From NCBI GenBank assembly GCA_900557455.1, contig USSM01000001.1, positions 62,001-126,000 on the forward strand: DNA of 64,000 nucleotides. The letters run 5' to 3'. Position 1 is the first letter of the stretch. Each line of letters begins with the position of its first letter. The DNA comes from an uncultured Collinsella sp. GTDB taxonomy: Bacteria > Actinomycetota > Coriobacteriia > Coriobacteriales > Coriobacteriaceae. The notes below the pieces were generated by a model that was not told where the DNA came from, did not search any database, and saw only the letters and a program-made list of their open reading frames with translations. Of the stretch, positions 25,885 through 35,269 are shown piece after piece. The translations under genes and the position numbers were made by a program.

Positions 25885-27606
25885 TTAACGGCGGGCCGCC
25901 TTAACAAGCTCGGCAACCTTGGCAACGACCACGTCGATCGCCACGTCCTCGCGCTCGCCCGTGGCACGGTCCTTGAGCTCGACGGTGCCGTTCTTAAGGC
26001 CGCGCTTGCCCAGAACCACCTGATACGGGAAGCCCATGAGGTCGTTATCGGCAAACTTAAAGCCGGGACGCTCGTCACGGTCATCGACGACGACCTCAAT
26101 ACCCTCGGCGCACAGACCATCAACAATCTGCTCGCAAACGGTAGCGCACTCCTCCTTCTTGGGATCAAGCGGAATCACCGCGACCTCGTACGGGGCAACG
26201 GAGACCGGCCAGACGATGCCGTGCTCGTCGTTGTGCTGCTCCACGACGGCAGCAAGCGAGCGGGACACGCCCACGCCGTAACAACCCATGATGAGCGGCT
26301 TCTCCTTGCCGTCCTCGTCCATAAAGGTGGCACCCATGGCCTCGGAATACTTGGTGCCCAGCTGGAAGACCTGGGAGACCTCGATGCCGCGAGCAGCAGA
26401 GAGCGGCTTGCCGCAGTGCGGGCAGGGATCGCCAGAAACGACGGTAACCAGATCGGCCCACTCATCGACGGTAAAGTCGCGCTCGGGGCAGGCGCCGGTA
26501 AAGTGATAGTCGACTTCGTTGGCGCCACAGGCCCACTGCTTGGAATCGCGCAGGCTCTCGTCGCACACCAGACGAATGCCATCGGGCAGGTTAACCGGTC
26601 CGATAAAGCCCTTGTGCAGACCGTTCGCCTGAAGCTCCTCGTCGGTCATCATGCGATAGCCCTTGCCAAAGACGTGCTCGGCCTTGCAATCGTTGAGCTC
26701 GTGATCGCCCGGAACAATGGCCACGACCGGCTTGCCCTCGCCGTCGATGAGTGCCAGCGACTTGCGCGTGCCGTTCTCGGGGAACCCAAAGAACTTGGCG
26801 ACGGCCTCAATGGTGCCCATGCCCGGAGTCTCAACCTTGGTGAGCGTACCGTCACCAGGACCCTCGGTCACGACGACCTTGGTGCTTGCCGCCTCGTCAT
26901 CGGCAGCAAAGCCGCAATCGTCACAGTAGACGAGCGAAGCCTCGCCGGCGTCGGCCAAAGCCATGTACTCGACGGAGGTATCGCCACCGATCTCACCGGA
27001 GTCGGCAACAACGGGCAGGGCCTTGATATAGCAGCGCTCGCAGATGTTAGCGTAGGCCTGCTTCATCTTGTCATACTCCTCCTGCAGGCTCTCCTGCGTG
27101 GCGGAGAAGCTGTAGGCGTCCTTCATGATGAACTCGCGACCGCGCATCAGGCCAAAGCGGGGGCGGAACTCGTCGCGGAACTTATCCTGGATGTGGTAGA
27201 GGTTAACGGGTAGCTGCTTGTAGGAGCGCAGCTCATTGCGCACCAGGGCCGTGACGGTCTCCTCGTGCGTGGGGCCCAGGACGAACTCGCGACCGTGACG
27301 GTCTTCAAAGCGCACAAGCTCCTTGCCATAGGCGTCGATGCGGCCGGACTCGCGCCATAACTCGGCATCGACCATGATAGGCATCATAAGCTCCTGGGCA
27401 CCGGCGGCGTCCATCTCGTCGCGCACGATGTTCTCGATCTTGCGGATCGAGCGCCAAGCAAGCGGCAGGTAGGAATACAGACCGGCGGCCTCCTTGCGGA
27501 TCATGCCGGCACGGAGCAGCAGGCGGTGGCTGGCGAGCTCAGCGTCCGCCGGATCCTCTTTAAGCGTCGGCGCATAGAGCTTAGACATATACATTGCTCG
27601 GGTCAT
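25885..27606 (-). CDS. proS: Prolyl-tRNA synthetase (bacterial type with editing domain)
   Basis: Class II synthetase charging tRNA-Pro. The 573-residue protein has motif 1 in the N-terminal region, motif 2 (RDEFRPRFGLMRGREFIMKDAYSF, here cited as FRPRFGLMRGREF), and the long INS editing insertion between motifs 2 and 3. Motif 3 is GCYGVGVSRSLAA, followed by a C-terminal anticodon-binding domain. This is the bacterial ProS layout. The ATG at 27606 starts directly after the ispG stop, with GAGGAG 6 nt upstream inside ispG. It is the last gene of the pyrH operon, before a strong terminator. There is no T-box leader. Confidence 0.96.
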   Translation of the reverse strand: MTRAMYMSKLYAPTLKEDPADAELASHRLLLRAGMIRKEAAGLYSYLPLAWRSIRKIENIVRDEMDAAGAQELMMPIMVDAELWRESGRIDAYGKELVRFEDRHGREFVLGPTHEETVTALVRNELRSYKQLPVNLYHIQDKFRDEFRPRFGLMRGREFIMKDAYSFSATQESLQEEYDKMKQAYANICERCYIKALPVVADSGEIGGDTSVEYMALADAGEASLVYCDDCGFAADDEAASTKVVVTEGPGDGTLTKVETPGMGTIEAVAKFFGFPENGTRKSLALIDGEGKPVVAIVPGDHELNDCKAEHVFGKGYRMMTDEELQANGLHKGFIGPVNLPDGIRLVCDESLRDSKQWACGANEVDYHFTGACPERDFTVDEWADLVTVVSGDPCPHCGKPLSAARGIEVSQVFQLGTKYSEAMGATFMDEDGKEKPLIMGCYGVGVSRSLAAVVEQHNDEHGIVWPVSVAPYEVAVIPLDPKKEECATVCEQIVDGLCAEGIEVVVDDRDERPGFKFADNDLMGFPYQVVLGKRGLKNGTVELKDRATGEREDVAIDVVVAKVAELVKAARR

Positions 27607-28689
27607 TTATTTCTCCTCAATAAGTTTGTCGACCTCGGCCATCAGCGCGTCGACAATTTGGTCCTCAGCTACTTTACCAATGATCTGGCCATGCGAAAAG
27701 AGCAAGGCCTGACCACGTCCGCAAGCAACGCCCAGATCGGCATCAGAAGCCTCGCCGGGGCCATTAACGGCACATCCCATCACAGCGATCGAAAGCGGCG
27801 CGGAGTAGTTCTTAAGCCGCTCGGTAACCTCCTCGGCAATGGGAATAAGGTTAACCTGACAGCGGGCGCATGTGGGGCACGAGACAATCTCGGGGCCACG
27901 GCGACGCAGGCCCAACGACTGCAGAATACCCCAGGCAACCGGCGGCTCCTCAACCGGATCGGCTGTGAGCGACACACGCATGGTGTCGCCAATGCCTTCG
28001 GAAAGCAAGATACCCAAGCCTACAGAGCTCTTGATGGTGCCCTGGAGCTTGGTCCCCGCCTCCGTCACGCCCAGGTGAAGCGGAACGTGGGGAATCTCAC
28101 GCGACAGGGCTCGATAGGTATCGAGCGTCGTCTGTACGCTATGGGCCTTGGCGGAAAGCACTATGTTGGTAAACCCACGATCCTCAAAGTGCCGCACAAA
28201 GCGCTCGCTCGACATCACGAGCTTTTCGGGCTGCGTGAGGTCATCGCGCTCGGCGATATCCTGCTCAAGCGAACCGGCATTGACGCCGATACGAATCGCA
28301 CAGCCCGCAGCACCCGCAGCATCAATCACCGCGTCGACCTTAGCCCAATCGCCGATATTGCCGGGATTGATGCGAAGCTTGGCGGCACCAGCCTCGACGG
28401 CGCCGATGGCGAGCTTATGGTTAAAGTGAATATCGGCGACGATCGGCACCGGAGACTCGGCACAGATGATGCGGAAACCCTCAAGCGCGGCCTCGGTGGG
28501 CACGCTCACACGCACGATATCGCAGCCAGCCTGCGCCAACGCGCACACTTGCGCAAGCGTTGCCTGGGCGTCAGCGGTATCGGTGCAGGTCATGGACTGA
28601 ACCACGACCGGAGCGCCGCCACCGATCTGCACGCCGCCCACATGCACGGGGCGCGTCAACTCGCGAGGCAAAGGATGGGATAAAGACAA
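27607..28689 (-). CDS. ispG: 4-hydroxy-3-methylbut-2-enyl diphosphate synthase IspG
   Basis: 4Fe-4S enzyme of the MEP isoprenoid pathway, converting MEcPP to HMBPP. The 360-residue protein has VVVQSMTCTDT, DIHFNHKLA, LRINPGNIG, and the cluster cysteines CPTC plus GCAVNGPGEA. Start is TTG 28689, with GGGGAG 8 nt upstream; this GGGGAG directly follows the rseP stop. It lies between rseP and proS; dxr of the same pathway is two genes upstream. Confidence 0.94.
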   Translation of the reverse strand: MSLSHPLPRELTRPVHVGGVQIGGGAPVVVQSMTCTDTADAQATLAQVCALAQAGCDIVRVSVPTEAALEGFRIICAESPVPIVADIHFNHKLAIGAVEAGAAKLRINPGNIGDWAKVDAVIDAAGAAGCAIRIGVNAGSLEQDIAERDDLTQPEKLVMSSERFVRHFEDRGFTNIVLSAKAHSVQTTLDTYRALSREIPHVPLHLGVTEAGTKLQGTIKSSVGLGILLSEGIGDTMRVSLTADPVEEPPVAWGILQSLGLRRRGPEIVSCPTCARCQVNLIPIAEEVTERLKNYSAPLSIAVMGCAVNGPGEASDADLGVACGRGQALLFSHGQIIGKVAEDQIVDALMAEVDKLIEEK

Positions 28690-28702
28690 TCCAAACACTC
28701 CC

Positions 28703-30064
28703 CTACAGGATAAATCGAAGGACGTCGGAACGAAGCATATAGACAAACAGCAGCGCAAAGAGCGCGATGCCCACATAGCTCACAATCGTCTGGACCTTGA
28801 GCGGAAGCTCGCGGCCAGCAATCTTTTGAATGATCTCGATGACCAGCTTGCCGCCATCGAGTGGTGGGACGGGCAGCAGGTTCATAAAGCCAAGCGAGAA
28901 CGAAATGAGGGCGGCAAACGAAAGGAACGTGGCAGGGCCGGCAGCAGCAGCCTGTGAGGACATAACGCTAATGCCCACGATCGAAGAAGACTGATCGAGA
29001 ATCTCCATCGTATGCTGCGGCTGGAGCAGGCGCATCACGCCCTCCGCTGTCTGCACGACATAGGAGAACGAAAGGCGAGCCGACGTGATGGGGTCTAAAC
29101 GGACCACCTGCGTAGAGGCATACACACCTAGGCGCTCGTCCTCTTTGAGCGCAACCGAGGTCGAATGCTGCTTGCCGTCGCGCTCATACTCAATGGCGAT
29201 ATCGTCCTTACCGGCGGCCTTGCCGATGGCATCGTAAACGTCCATCCAGGTAGAGCACGATACTCCGTCAACCGAAAGGATCGCGTCGCCGCCCTCGATA
29301 CCCGCCTTGGCGGCAATAGACCCCTCGTCAACCTGACCGATCACGTTGGTATCCATCGGCACGGTGACACCCGCAATAGAGTAGATGCTCATAAGCAGCA
29401 AAAAGCCCGTCAGGATATTGACGAGAATGCCCGCGAGCAGCATAAAGGCGCGCTTGAGAAAACCCTGGCCCAGATAGGTATGCGAACGCTCTTGCGCAAG
29501 GAACTCGGCTTCGCCGCACGGCAGCTCCCACACATCGCCCTCGGTAGTCGCATGCTCTCGATCGAAACGGCGGCCGTCAAAGGTGGTGTAACCCGCCGCG
29601 TCTCGTGGCAGCGTCTGATACTTGGTGGGATAGTAGCTCGGCGAGGGCTTCTCCCCTTCCTCATACCAAGGCGCGATAGAGCCCCAACCCAAGAGCAAGG
29701 CGCATGCCTCGAGCACAACCTCCTCGGATAGCTCGAGCTCGGCGGCAAGGTCGGCCACGGTCACGCGACCATGACGATAGATAGCCGCGAGCACGCGATC
29801 GGCGCACGAGACGTCGGTCGGATCCATACCGCAGATGGCAGCGTAGCCACCCAGCAGCAGCGGGGTCACGCCAAACTTGGTTCCAATGCGACGTGACGTG
29901 TAATGGATGTCAAAGCGACACGGCAGGCCCAAAAAGAACTCGGTCACACGGACGCCGCAGGCACGCGCCGCCAAAAAGTGGCCGCCCTCGTGCAAAAACA
30001 CAAGGACGGAAAGCATCAGCAGGCCCCAAAAGACCGATGAGAGAACGCTCAGAACAGTATCCAT
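28703..30064 (-). CDS. rseP: Site-2 protease RseP with an inserted winged-helix-like segment
   Basis: Intramembrane zinc metalloprotease (M50) that cuts membrane-bound anti-sigma or signal-peptide substrates. The 453-residue protein has HEGGH at 25-29 in the first helix. A PDZ domain lies in the middle (about 225-310), and PVPPLDGGK, the third zinc ligand region, is near the C-terminus. Between GGYAAICGM (residue 80) and the second helix there are about 110 extra residues. Residues 84-140 look like a winged helix (DRVLAAIYRHGRVTVADLAA, ELSEEVVLEACALLLGWG). ATG 30064 is chosen; a TTG at 30079 abuts AAGGA and is unlikely. The Shine-Dalgarno spacing to the ATG is long (15 nt). Confidence 0.9.
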   Translation of the reverse strand: MDTVLSVLSSVFWGLLMLSVLVFLHEGGHFLAARACGVRVTEFFLGLPCRFDIHYTSRRIGTKFGVTPLLLGGYAAICGMDPTDVSCADRVLAAIYRHGRVTVADLAAELELSEEVVLEACALLLGWGSIAPWYEEGEKPSPSYYPTKYQTLPRDAAGYTTFDGRRFDREHATTEGDVWELPCGEAEFLAQERSHTYLGQGFLKRAFMLLAGILVNILTGFLLLMSIYSIAGVTVPMDTNVIGQVDEGSIAAKAGIEGGDAILSVDGVSCSTWMDVYDAIGKAAGKDDIAIEYERDGKQHSTSVALKEDERLGVYASTQVVRLDPITSARLSFSYVVQTAEGVMRLLQPQHTMEILDQSSSIVGISVMSSQAAAAGPATFLSFAALISFSLGFMNLLPVPPLDGGKLVIEIIQKIAGRELPLKVQTIVSYVGIALFALLFVYMLRSDVLRFIL

Positions 30065-30089
30065 AAAACGAAAAAGCAATCCTTATGGG

Positions 30090-31277
30090 TTAGGAACGGG
30101 TTGCGGCGAGCACCTGCGCAGCCTTTTCACGCGCCCACGCATCGATGTCGCGAAGCTGCTCAAACGAATCGACCGCCTGCATATCGTGAGAATCCATGCA
30201 GGATTCCACAATGCGATCGATATCGGTAAAGCTGCAGCCATCGTGCAGGAAGGCATCGACGGCGACCTCGTTGGCGGCATTGAGCACGCACGGCATGGTG
30301 CCACCCGTCTTGCCGGCACGTTCGGCCAGTGCCAGACAGCGGAAGGTATCCATGTCGGCAGCATCAAACGTGAGCTGCCCCAGCTCGCGGAAATCGATAC
30401 GAGGCGCCGGGGTATCCCAACGCTCGGGATACGAGAACGCGAACTGGATGGGAATACGCATGTCAGAAGCACCGAGATGCGCCATCACGGAGCCGTCGGC
30501 GAACTCGACCATAGAGTGAATCTTGGACTGACGCTGCACGACCACGTTAATGAAATCGAGGTCGCAGTTAAACAGATGCATGGCCTCAATGCGCTCCAGG
30601 CCCTTGTTCATGAGGGTGGCGGAGTCGATGGTGATCTTGGCACCCATGGCCCACGTGGGATGTGCGAGGGCATCGGCACGCGTCACGCGGTCGAGCTCGT
30701 CGCGGGTGCGGCCAAAGAACGGACCGCCCGAGCAGGTGAGCCAAATACAATGAGCCTCGCGTGGGTTCTCCCCCAGATAGCACTGGTAGATGGCGGAGTG
30801 CTCAGAGTCGACTGGAATAAGCTGGCCCGGTTGCGCCAACGGCATAAGCAAGTCGCCGCCGACGACGAGGGACTCCTTGTTGGCAAGAGCAAGGCGCTTA
30901 TTTGAGGTCAAGGCCGCATGGCTCGCCTCGAGACCGGCGGCGCCCACAATAGCGACGAGCACGCAGTCGACATCGTCGCGACGCGCGAGCTCGCAAACCG
31001 CCTGCGCGCCAACGCCGAGCTTCGTTCCCTCGGGCAACTCCTGCAGCACGGCGTCATCGCCATGAGCGACATCGGCCACGGCAACCGCCGGAACCGAGAA
31101 CTCGCGGGCAGCGGCAACAAGCTCGGAGGTACTGGAGTTAACGGACAGCGCCGTCACCTGCAGGCGATCGGCATGCTGGCGGCACACATCGAGTGCCTGG
31201 GTGCCGATAGAGCCCGTACAACCCAGGATGGCAACACGGAGACGTCCATCGGGGCCATACGTCGTCTGGAAGGACAT
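30090..31277 (-). CDS. dxr: 1-deoxy-D-xylulose 5-phosphate reductoisomerase
   Basis: First committed enzyme of the MEP isoprenoid pathway (DXP to MEP, NADPH). The 395-residue protein has the NADPH loop VAILGCTGSIGTQAL, VDSEHSAIYQC in the active site, CSGGPFFGRTRDEL, and the metal/substrate segment GAKITIDSATLMNKGLE. ATG 31277 shares one base with the cdsA stop (TAATG), so translation is coupled. It is followed by rseP, and ispG of the same pathway lies in the same operon. Confidence 0.96.
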   Translation of the reverse strand: MSFQTTYGPDGRLRVAILGCTGSIGTQALDVCRQHADRLQVTALSVNSSTSELVAAAREFSVPAVAVADVAHGDDAVLQELPEGTKLGVGAQAVCELARRDDVDCVLVAIVGAAGLEASHAALTSNKRLALANKESLVVGGDLLMPLAQPGQLIPVDSEHSAIYQCYLGENPREAHCIWLTCSGGPFFGRTRDELDRVTRADALAHPTWAMGAKITIDSATLMNKGLERIEAMHLFNCDLDFINVVVQRQSKIHSMVEFADGSVMAHLGASDMRIPIQFAFSYPERWDTPAPRIDFRELGQLTFDAADMDTFRCLALAERAGKTGGTMPCVLNAANEVAVDAFLHDGCSFTDIDRIVESCMDSHDMQAVDSFEQLRDIDAWAREKAAQVLAATRS

Positions 31278-32176
31278 TACAGCACGCCTCCGATCATCAA
31301 AAGCAGCTGCGCGGTAATGCAGCCAAAGATAAGCGAATCGCTACGATCGAGCATGCCGCCGTGGCCCGGGATAAGGTTACCGGAATCCTTAACGCCCACA
31401 CCGCGCTTGATGCGCGACTCGATGAGGTCTCCGATAACGCCCAGGACGGACACGACCACGCCGCACAGCAGCGCATAGGGCAGGCTGAGCTTGTAGAAGT
31501 GCGTCGCCCACAGGATGAGCCAAATCAAAACCGAGCCCAGGATGCCGCCGACAAACCCCTCCCAGCTCTTTTTGGGAGAGATCTTGGGAACCATCTTGTG
31601 CTTGCCGATACGGCTACCCACGATGTAGGCAAACGAATCGGAGACCCAAAGGGACGCGCAAACGCCCACCGAAAGCAGGGCGCCGGCAAAACCGGGCACG
31701 GCATCGCGCAGCAGCACGATAGCCGACAGCATAAAGCCAGTGTAGATGGGACCCATGAGCGTCACGGCCACATCAGAGATGCGGGTACGCGGCGACCAAA
31801 CATACCAAATGCCCACAGCGAGCATCAGGGCAAAAAGCAGGGCATTCAGCAACATCGAATCGCCCAACGCCGACAGCGGAAAGAGTACGGCGGCAGCGAT
31901 ACCCATGCGCTCGTTAGCCATCTTGCCATCGAGCCTCGTCATACGGAAAAACTCATAGCAGCACAGACCGCTCATGACAGAAACAAAGATGGCCGTGGGC
32001 ACAATACCCAAAACCAGGCACAGGATAAAGACAACGGCGTAGACGATACCAGCGGCGGCACGGGTAATAAAGCCCGCCAGCCACGAACCGGTGCCGTTCT
32101 TCGCTGCAGGCGCTCCCGCAGTGGCAGCTTTACGCGCAGGAGTCTTGGGAGCAGATGCCTTGGGACGATCGGACAC
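31277..32176 (-). CDS. cdsA: Phosphatidate cytidylyltransferase CdsA
   Basis: Integral membrane enzyme making CDP-diacylglycerol for phospholipid synthesis. The 299-residue protein has about seven hydrophobic helices and the C-terminal family signature SRIKRGVGVKDSGNLIPGHGG-type stretch (IKRGVGVKDSG, then PGHGGMLDRSDS). A soluble, Ala/Lys/Pro-rich extension of about 32 residues precedes the first helix. GTG 32176 has AGGAGG 7 nt upstream, inside the end of uppS. Neighbours uppS and dxr give an envelope-precursor theme. Confidence 0.95.
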   Translation of the reverse strand: MSDRPKASAPKTPARKAATAGAPAAKNGTGSWLAGFITRAAAGIVYAVVFILCLVLGIVPTAIFVSVMSGLCCYEFFRMTRLDGKMANERMGIAAAVLFPLSALGDSMLLNALLFALMLAVGIWYVWSPRTRISDVAVTLMGPIYTGFMLSAIVLLRDAVPGFAGALLSVGVCASLWVSDSFAYIVGSRIGKHKMVPKISPKKSWEGFVGGILGSVLIWLILWATHFYKLSLPYALLCGVVVSVLGVIGDLIESRIKRGVGVKDSGNLIPGHGGMLDRSDSLIFGCITAQLLLMIGGVL

Positions 32177-32178
32177 GA

Positions 32179-32973
32179 TTAAGCCTCCTCGGTCTTGCTC
32201 AGTCCACCAAACCTACGGTCACGGCCCTGATAGGCCAAAATGGCGTCGACAAGGCCCCAACGATCAAAGTCAGGCCAATAGGTATCGGTGACGTAGAACT
32301 CGGAATAAGCCACCTGCCACAGCAGATAGTTCGAAAGGCGCAGCTCACCAGAGGTGCGAATCACAAGCTCAGGATCGGGAAGACCGGCGGTATAAAGGTG
32401 AGAAGCCACCATGTCGTCATCAATTGCGCCAGGATCGATCTTACCGGCGGCAGCGTCGAGTGCGATTTGACGGACAGCGCGGGTAATCTCGGCACGCGCG
32501 CCGTAGTTGACGGCAAGCGCCAGCGTCATGCCGGTGTGATCGGCGCACTCGGCAAGACCGCGTTCAAAAACGTCACGGGTTTTCTTGGGCAGCGCGGAAA
32601 TGTCACCCAAAAAGACAACGCGCACGTTTTCGCGCTTTAGAAGCGGCAGCTCGTCGATGAACGTCTTGGCAAACAGGTGCATCAAGACGTTGACCTCATG
32701 CTGCGGGCGGTTCCAGTTTTCGGTAGAAAACGCATAGGCCGAAAGCACGTCGACGCCCAGACGCACGCAGGCGGTAATAATCTCACGAAGGGAGACGATA
32801 CCCGCCTTGTGGCCCTCGGTGCGTGCAAGACCGCGCGATGTGGCCCAACGACCGTTGCCGTCCATGATGCACGAGATATGGTGCGGAATGTTATTGAGGT
32901 CAAGGTCGGAAAAACCGACGCCCGCGGGGGCGTCGGCAAAGTACTCGACCAGTTTATGCTCGTCGTATTGCAC
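32179..32973 (-). CDS. uppS: Undecaprenyl diphosphate synthase UppS
   Basis: Cis-prenyltransferase making the C55 lipid carrier for peptidoglycan. The 264-residue protein has HISCIMDGNGRWA with the catalytic Asp, the GHKAGIVSLREI segment, AFSTENWNRP, and the C-terminal VIRTSGELRLSNYLLWQ with DTYWPDF. GTG 32973 comes one base after the frr stop; GGAG is present in the last frr codons. An N-terminal extension of about 30 residues precedes the conserved core. Confidence 0.95.
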   Translation of the reverse strand: MQYDEHKLVEYFADAPAGVGFSDLDLNNIPHHISCIMDGNGRWATSRGLARTEGHKAGIVSLREIITACVRLGVDVLSAYAFSTENWNRPQHEVNVLMHLFAKTFIDELPLLKRENVRVVFLGDISALPKKTRDVFERGLAECADHTGMTLALAVNYGARAEITRAVRQIALDAAAGKIDPGAIDDDMVASHLYTAGLPDPELVIRTSGELRLSNYLLWQVAYSEFYVTDTYWPDFDRWGLVDAILAYQGRDRRFGGLSKTEEA

Positions 32974-32974
32974 C

Positions 32975-33511
32975 TTAGATCTCCATGACCTCGGCTTCTT
33001 TTTCCTTCAGAAGCTCCTCGACCTTGGCGACATACTCATCAGTGTGCTTCTGGACCTTAGCCTGCTCGCGACGGACATCGTCCTCGGTGAGCTCCTCATC
33101 GCGCTCGAGCTTGTTGTTGAAGTCGCGACGGATGTTACGGATAGACACCTTGGCCTGCTCGGCGTACTCGCGGCACTCCTTGACGAGCTCGCGACGGCGC
33201 TCCTCGGTGGGAGCCGGGAACGGCAGACGAACGACGGTGCCATCGGAGTTGGGGGTAATACCCAAATCGGAAGCGCCGATGGCCTTGACGATGGCGTTGA
33301 TAAGCGCCTTGTCCCACGGCTCGATGAGCAGCATGTGGGCCTCCGGGGTCTTGACGGCGGCAACCTGCGTGACCGGCGTGGGAACACCGTAATAATCGAC
33401 GGTGATGTCGGACAGAATGTTGGCATTGGCGCGGCCGGTACGGACCTTGGAGAAGTTATGCTTGAGGGACTCGAGCGACTTGTCCATGTGGGCGGTGATG
33501 TTCTCTGCCAT
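32975..33511 (-). CDS. frr: Ribosome recycling factor
   Basis: Splits post-termination ribosomes together with EF-G. The 178-residue protein matches the family throughout: HMDKSLESLKHNFSKVRTGRANANIL, YYGVPTPVTQVA, PNSDGTVVRLPFPAPTEERR, and the coiled-coil C-terminal helix. It is slightly shorter than the usual 185 residues. It starts 2 bp after the pyrH stop and is followed by uppS, as in most bacteria. Confidence 0.96.
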   Translation of the reverse strand: MAENITAHMDKSLESLKHNFSKVRTGRANANILSDITVDYYGVPTPVTQVAAVKTPEAHMLLIEPWDKALINAIVKAIGASDLGITPNSDGTVVRLPFPAPTEERRRELVKECREYAEQAKVSIRNIRRDFNNKLERDEELTEDDVRREQAKVQKHTDEYVAKVEELLKEKEAEVMEI

Positions 33512-33513
33512 GC

Positions 33514-34236
33514 TTAATCCTCCTGATAGACGAGCGTGCCGACGGGCTCACCCGCGAGCGCGCGCTTGACGGTGTCCTCGCCATCGATGTTGAGGACCAA
33601 AATCGGCATACGGTTGTCCTGGCACAGTGCCGTAGCCGTGGAATCCATAACCTGCAGACCGCGGACGAGCACCTCATGGTAGGTGATCTTGTCAAAGCGG
33701 ACGGCATCGGCGCACTTGACGGGATCCTTGTCATAGATGCCGTCGACCTTGGTGGCCTTGATCAGAATCTCGGCGCCGATCTCGCACGCACGAAGAGCCG
33801 CGGCGGTGTCGGTCGTAAAGTACGGATTGCCCGAACCGGCGGCAAAAATAACGACGTTGCCCTTGGAAAGGTGGTTGATGGCGCGACGGCGAATATAGGG
33901 CTCGCAGATCTCGTTCATCTGGATAGCGCTCATCACGCGGCAGGGAACATCGTTATGTTCGAAGGCATCCTGCAGGGCGAGCGCGTTCATAACGGTTGCC
34001 AGCATGCCCATGTAGTCGGCCTGAGCACGCTCCATGCCACCGGCAGCGCCGGCCATGCCGCGGAAAATATTGCCGCCGCCGACAACGACGCCGACCTCAT
34101 GGCCAACGGCGAGTAGCTCCTTGACCTGCTTGGCAAGATGGTCGGTAACCTTGGGGTCGATGCCATATTGGCCGTCGCCCATCAGTGCTTCGCCGGAAAG
34201 CTTAAGAAGCACGCGTTTATATCGGATGTCGGACAA
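33514..34236 (-). CDS. pyrH: UMP kinase
   Basis: Amino-acid-kinase-fold enzyme phosphorylating UMP to UDP, and a link to the de novo pyrimidine operon at 15-20 kb. The 240-residue protein shows [40 protein letters not shown] (here [10 protein letters not shown]) and [13 protein letters not shown]. Start is TTG 34236 with GGAGG 6 nt upstream, a rare start codon for an essential gene. It is the first gene of an eight-gene operon (pyrH to proS) after the tsf terminator. Confidence 0.96.
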   Translation of the reverse strand: MSDIRYKRVLLKLSGEALMGDGQYGIDPKVTDHLAKQVKELLAVGHEVGVVVGGGNIFRGMAGAAGGMERAQADYMGMLATVMNALALQDAFEHNDVPCRVMSAIQMNEICEPYIRRRAINHLSKGNVVIFAAGSGNPYFTTDTAAALRACEIGAEILIKATKVDGIYDKDPVKCADAVRFDKITYHEVLVRGLQVMDSTATALCQDNRMPILVLNIDGEDTVKRALAGEPVGTLVYQED

Positions 34237-34266
34237 AGCGATCCTCCTTTAGATTGAACTCTCAAC

Positions 34267-34275
34267 ATTCTATCA
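34267..34275 (-). promoter_or_regulatory. Extended -10 promoter of the pyrH operon
   Basis: Minus-strand TGA followed by TAGAAT, 30 nt before pyrH and just after the tsf terminator. Confidence 0.5.
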
Positions 34276-34295
34276 AAGGCTCTAAGAAGAGCCAT

Positions 34296-34331
34296 GAAAA
34301 AGCAGGCTGTGAGTAAAACCCACAGCCTGCT
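34296..34331 (-). terminator. Intrinsic terminator after tsf
   Basis: Minus-strand stem AGCAGGCTGTG / CACAGCCTGCT with an 8-10 nt loop, then TTTTT. Confidence 0.9.
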
Positions 34332-34354
34332 CATTACCAGCTACAAGAGCTTAT

Positions 34355-35224
34355 TTACTCGCCACGGACCAGACGGTCAAAGGCAACGACGGTAATGGTG
34401 TCGCCGAGCTCCTTGGAGACCTGCTCAGCGTACTTCTTGATGGTGAGGGAGCTGTCCTTGATGAACTCCTGCTCGGTGAGCACGGACTGCTTGTAGAACT
34501 TCTCCAGACGGCCGACAGCCATCTTCTCCTGGATAGCCTCGGGCTTACCGGACTCGGCAGCCTGAGCCATGTAGATCTGCTTCTCGTGCTCGACGGTCTC
34601 GGCCGGAACCTGATCGCGGGTAGCGCAGATCGGGGCGACGGCGGCAACCTGAAGGGCAACGTCGTGAGCGAAGGTCTTGAAGGATTCAGCCTGAGCGGTC
34701 TCAGCCTTCTCGAAGGCGAACTCGACGAGGACGCCGATCTTACCACCCATGTGGATGTAAGAAGCGAGCGCGCCGTTCTCAGCCTTGCGGGCAGCGAAGC
34801 GGGAGATCTTCATGTTCTCGCCCATGATGTGAATCATCTCGGTGAGCTCGGAGGAAACGGTCTCCTCGCCCATCGGCTTCTCGAGCAGAGCGTCGACGTC
34901 AGCAGGCTCGGTGGTAGCGACAACCTCAGCGACCTTGGAAGCAAAGCCGGTGAACTTGGCGTTAGAGCCAACGAAGTCGGTCTCGCAGGAGAGCTCGAGC
35001 AGAGCGCCGGTCTTGCCATCCTCAGAGACGAACGCGGCGACAGCGCCCTCGTTGGTCTCACGGCCAGCCTTCTTGGCAGCCTTGGCAAGGCCGTTCTTAC
35101 GCAGGACGTCGACAGCGGCGTCCATGTCGCCGTCAGCCTCGACGAGAGCCTTCTTGCACTCCATCATCGGGGAGTCGGTCATCTCGCGGAGCTGCTTGAC
35201 CATAGCGGCGGTAATCTGGGCCAT
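34355..35224 (-). CDS. tsf: Elongation factor Ts
   Basis: Nucleotide exchange factor for EF-Tu. The 289-residue protein begins MAQITAAMVKQLREMT and has the family signature TDSPMMECKKALVEA, the TDFVGSN motif of the core domain, and a coiled-coil and C-terminal module. ATG 35224 has AAAGGA 6 nt upstream. It follows rpsB by 45 bp, the universal rpsB-tsf pair, and ends at a strong terminator. Confidence 0.97.
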   Translation of the reverse strand: MAQITAAMVKQLREMTDSPMMECKKALVEADGDMDAAVDVLRKNGLAKAAKKAGRETNEGAVAAFVSEDGKTGALLELSCETDFVGSNAKFTGFASKVAEVVATTEPADVDALLEKPMGEETVSSELTEMIHIMGENMKISRFAARKAENGALASYIHMGGKIGVLVEFAFEKAETAQAESFKTFAHDVALQVAAVAPICATRDQVPAETVEHEKQIYMAQAAESGKPEAIQEKMAVGRLEKFYKQSVLTEQEFIKDSSLTIKKYAEQVSKELGDTITVVAFDRLVRGE

Positions 35225-35269
35225 TGTGGTTCCTTTCAAAGAGATGAAAAAGAATTAACTAAGACTGAT

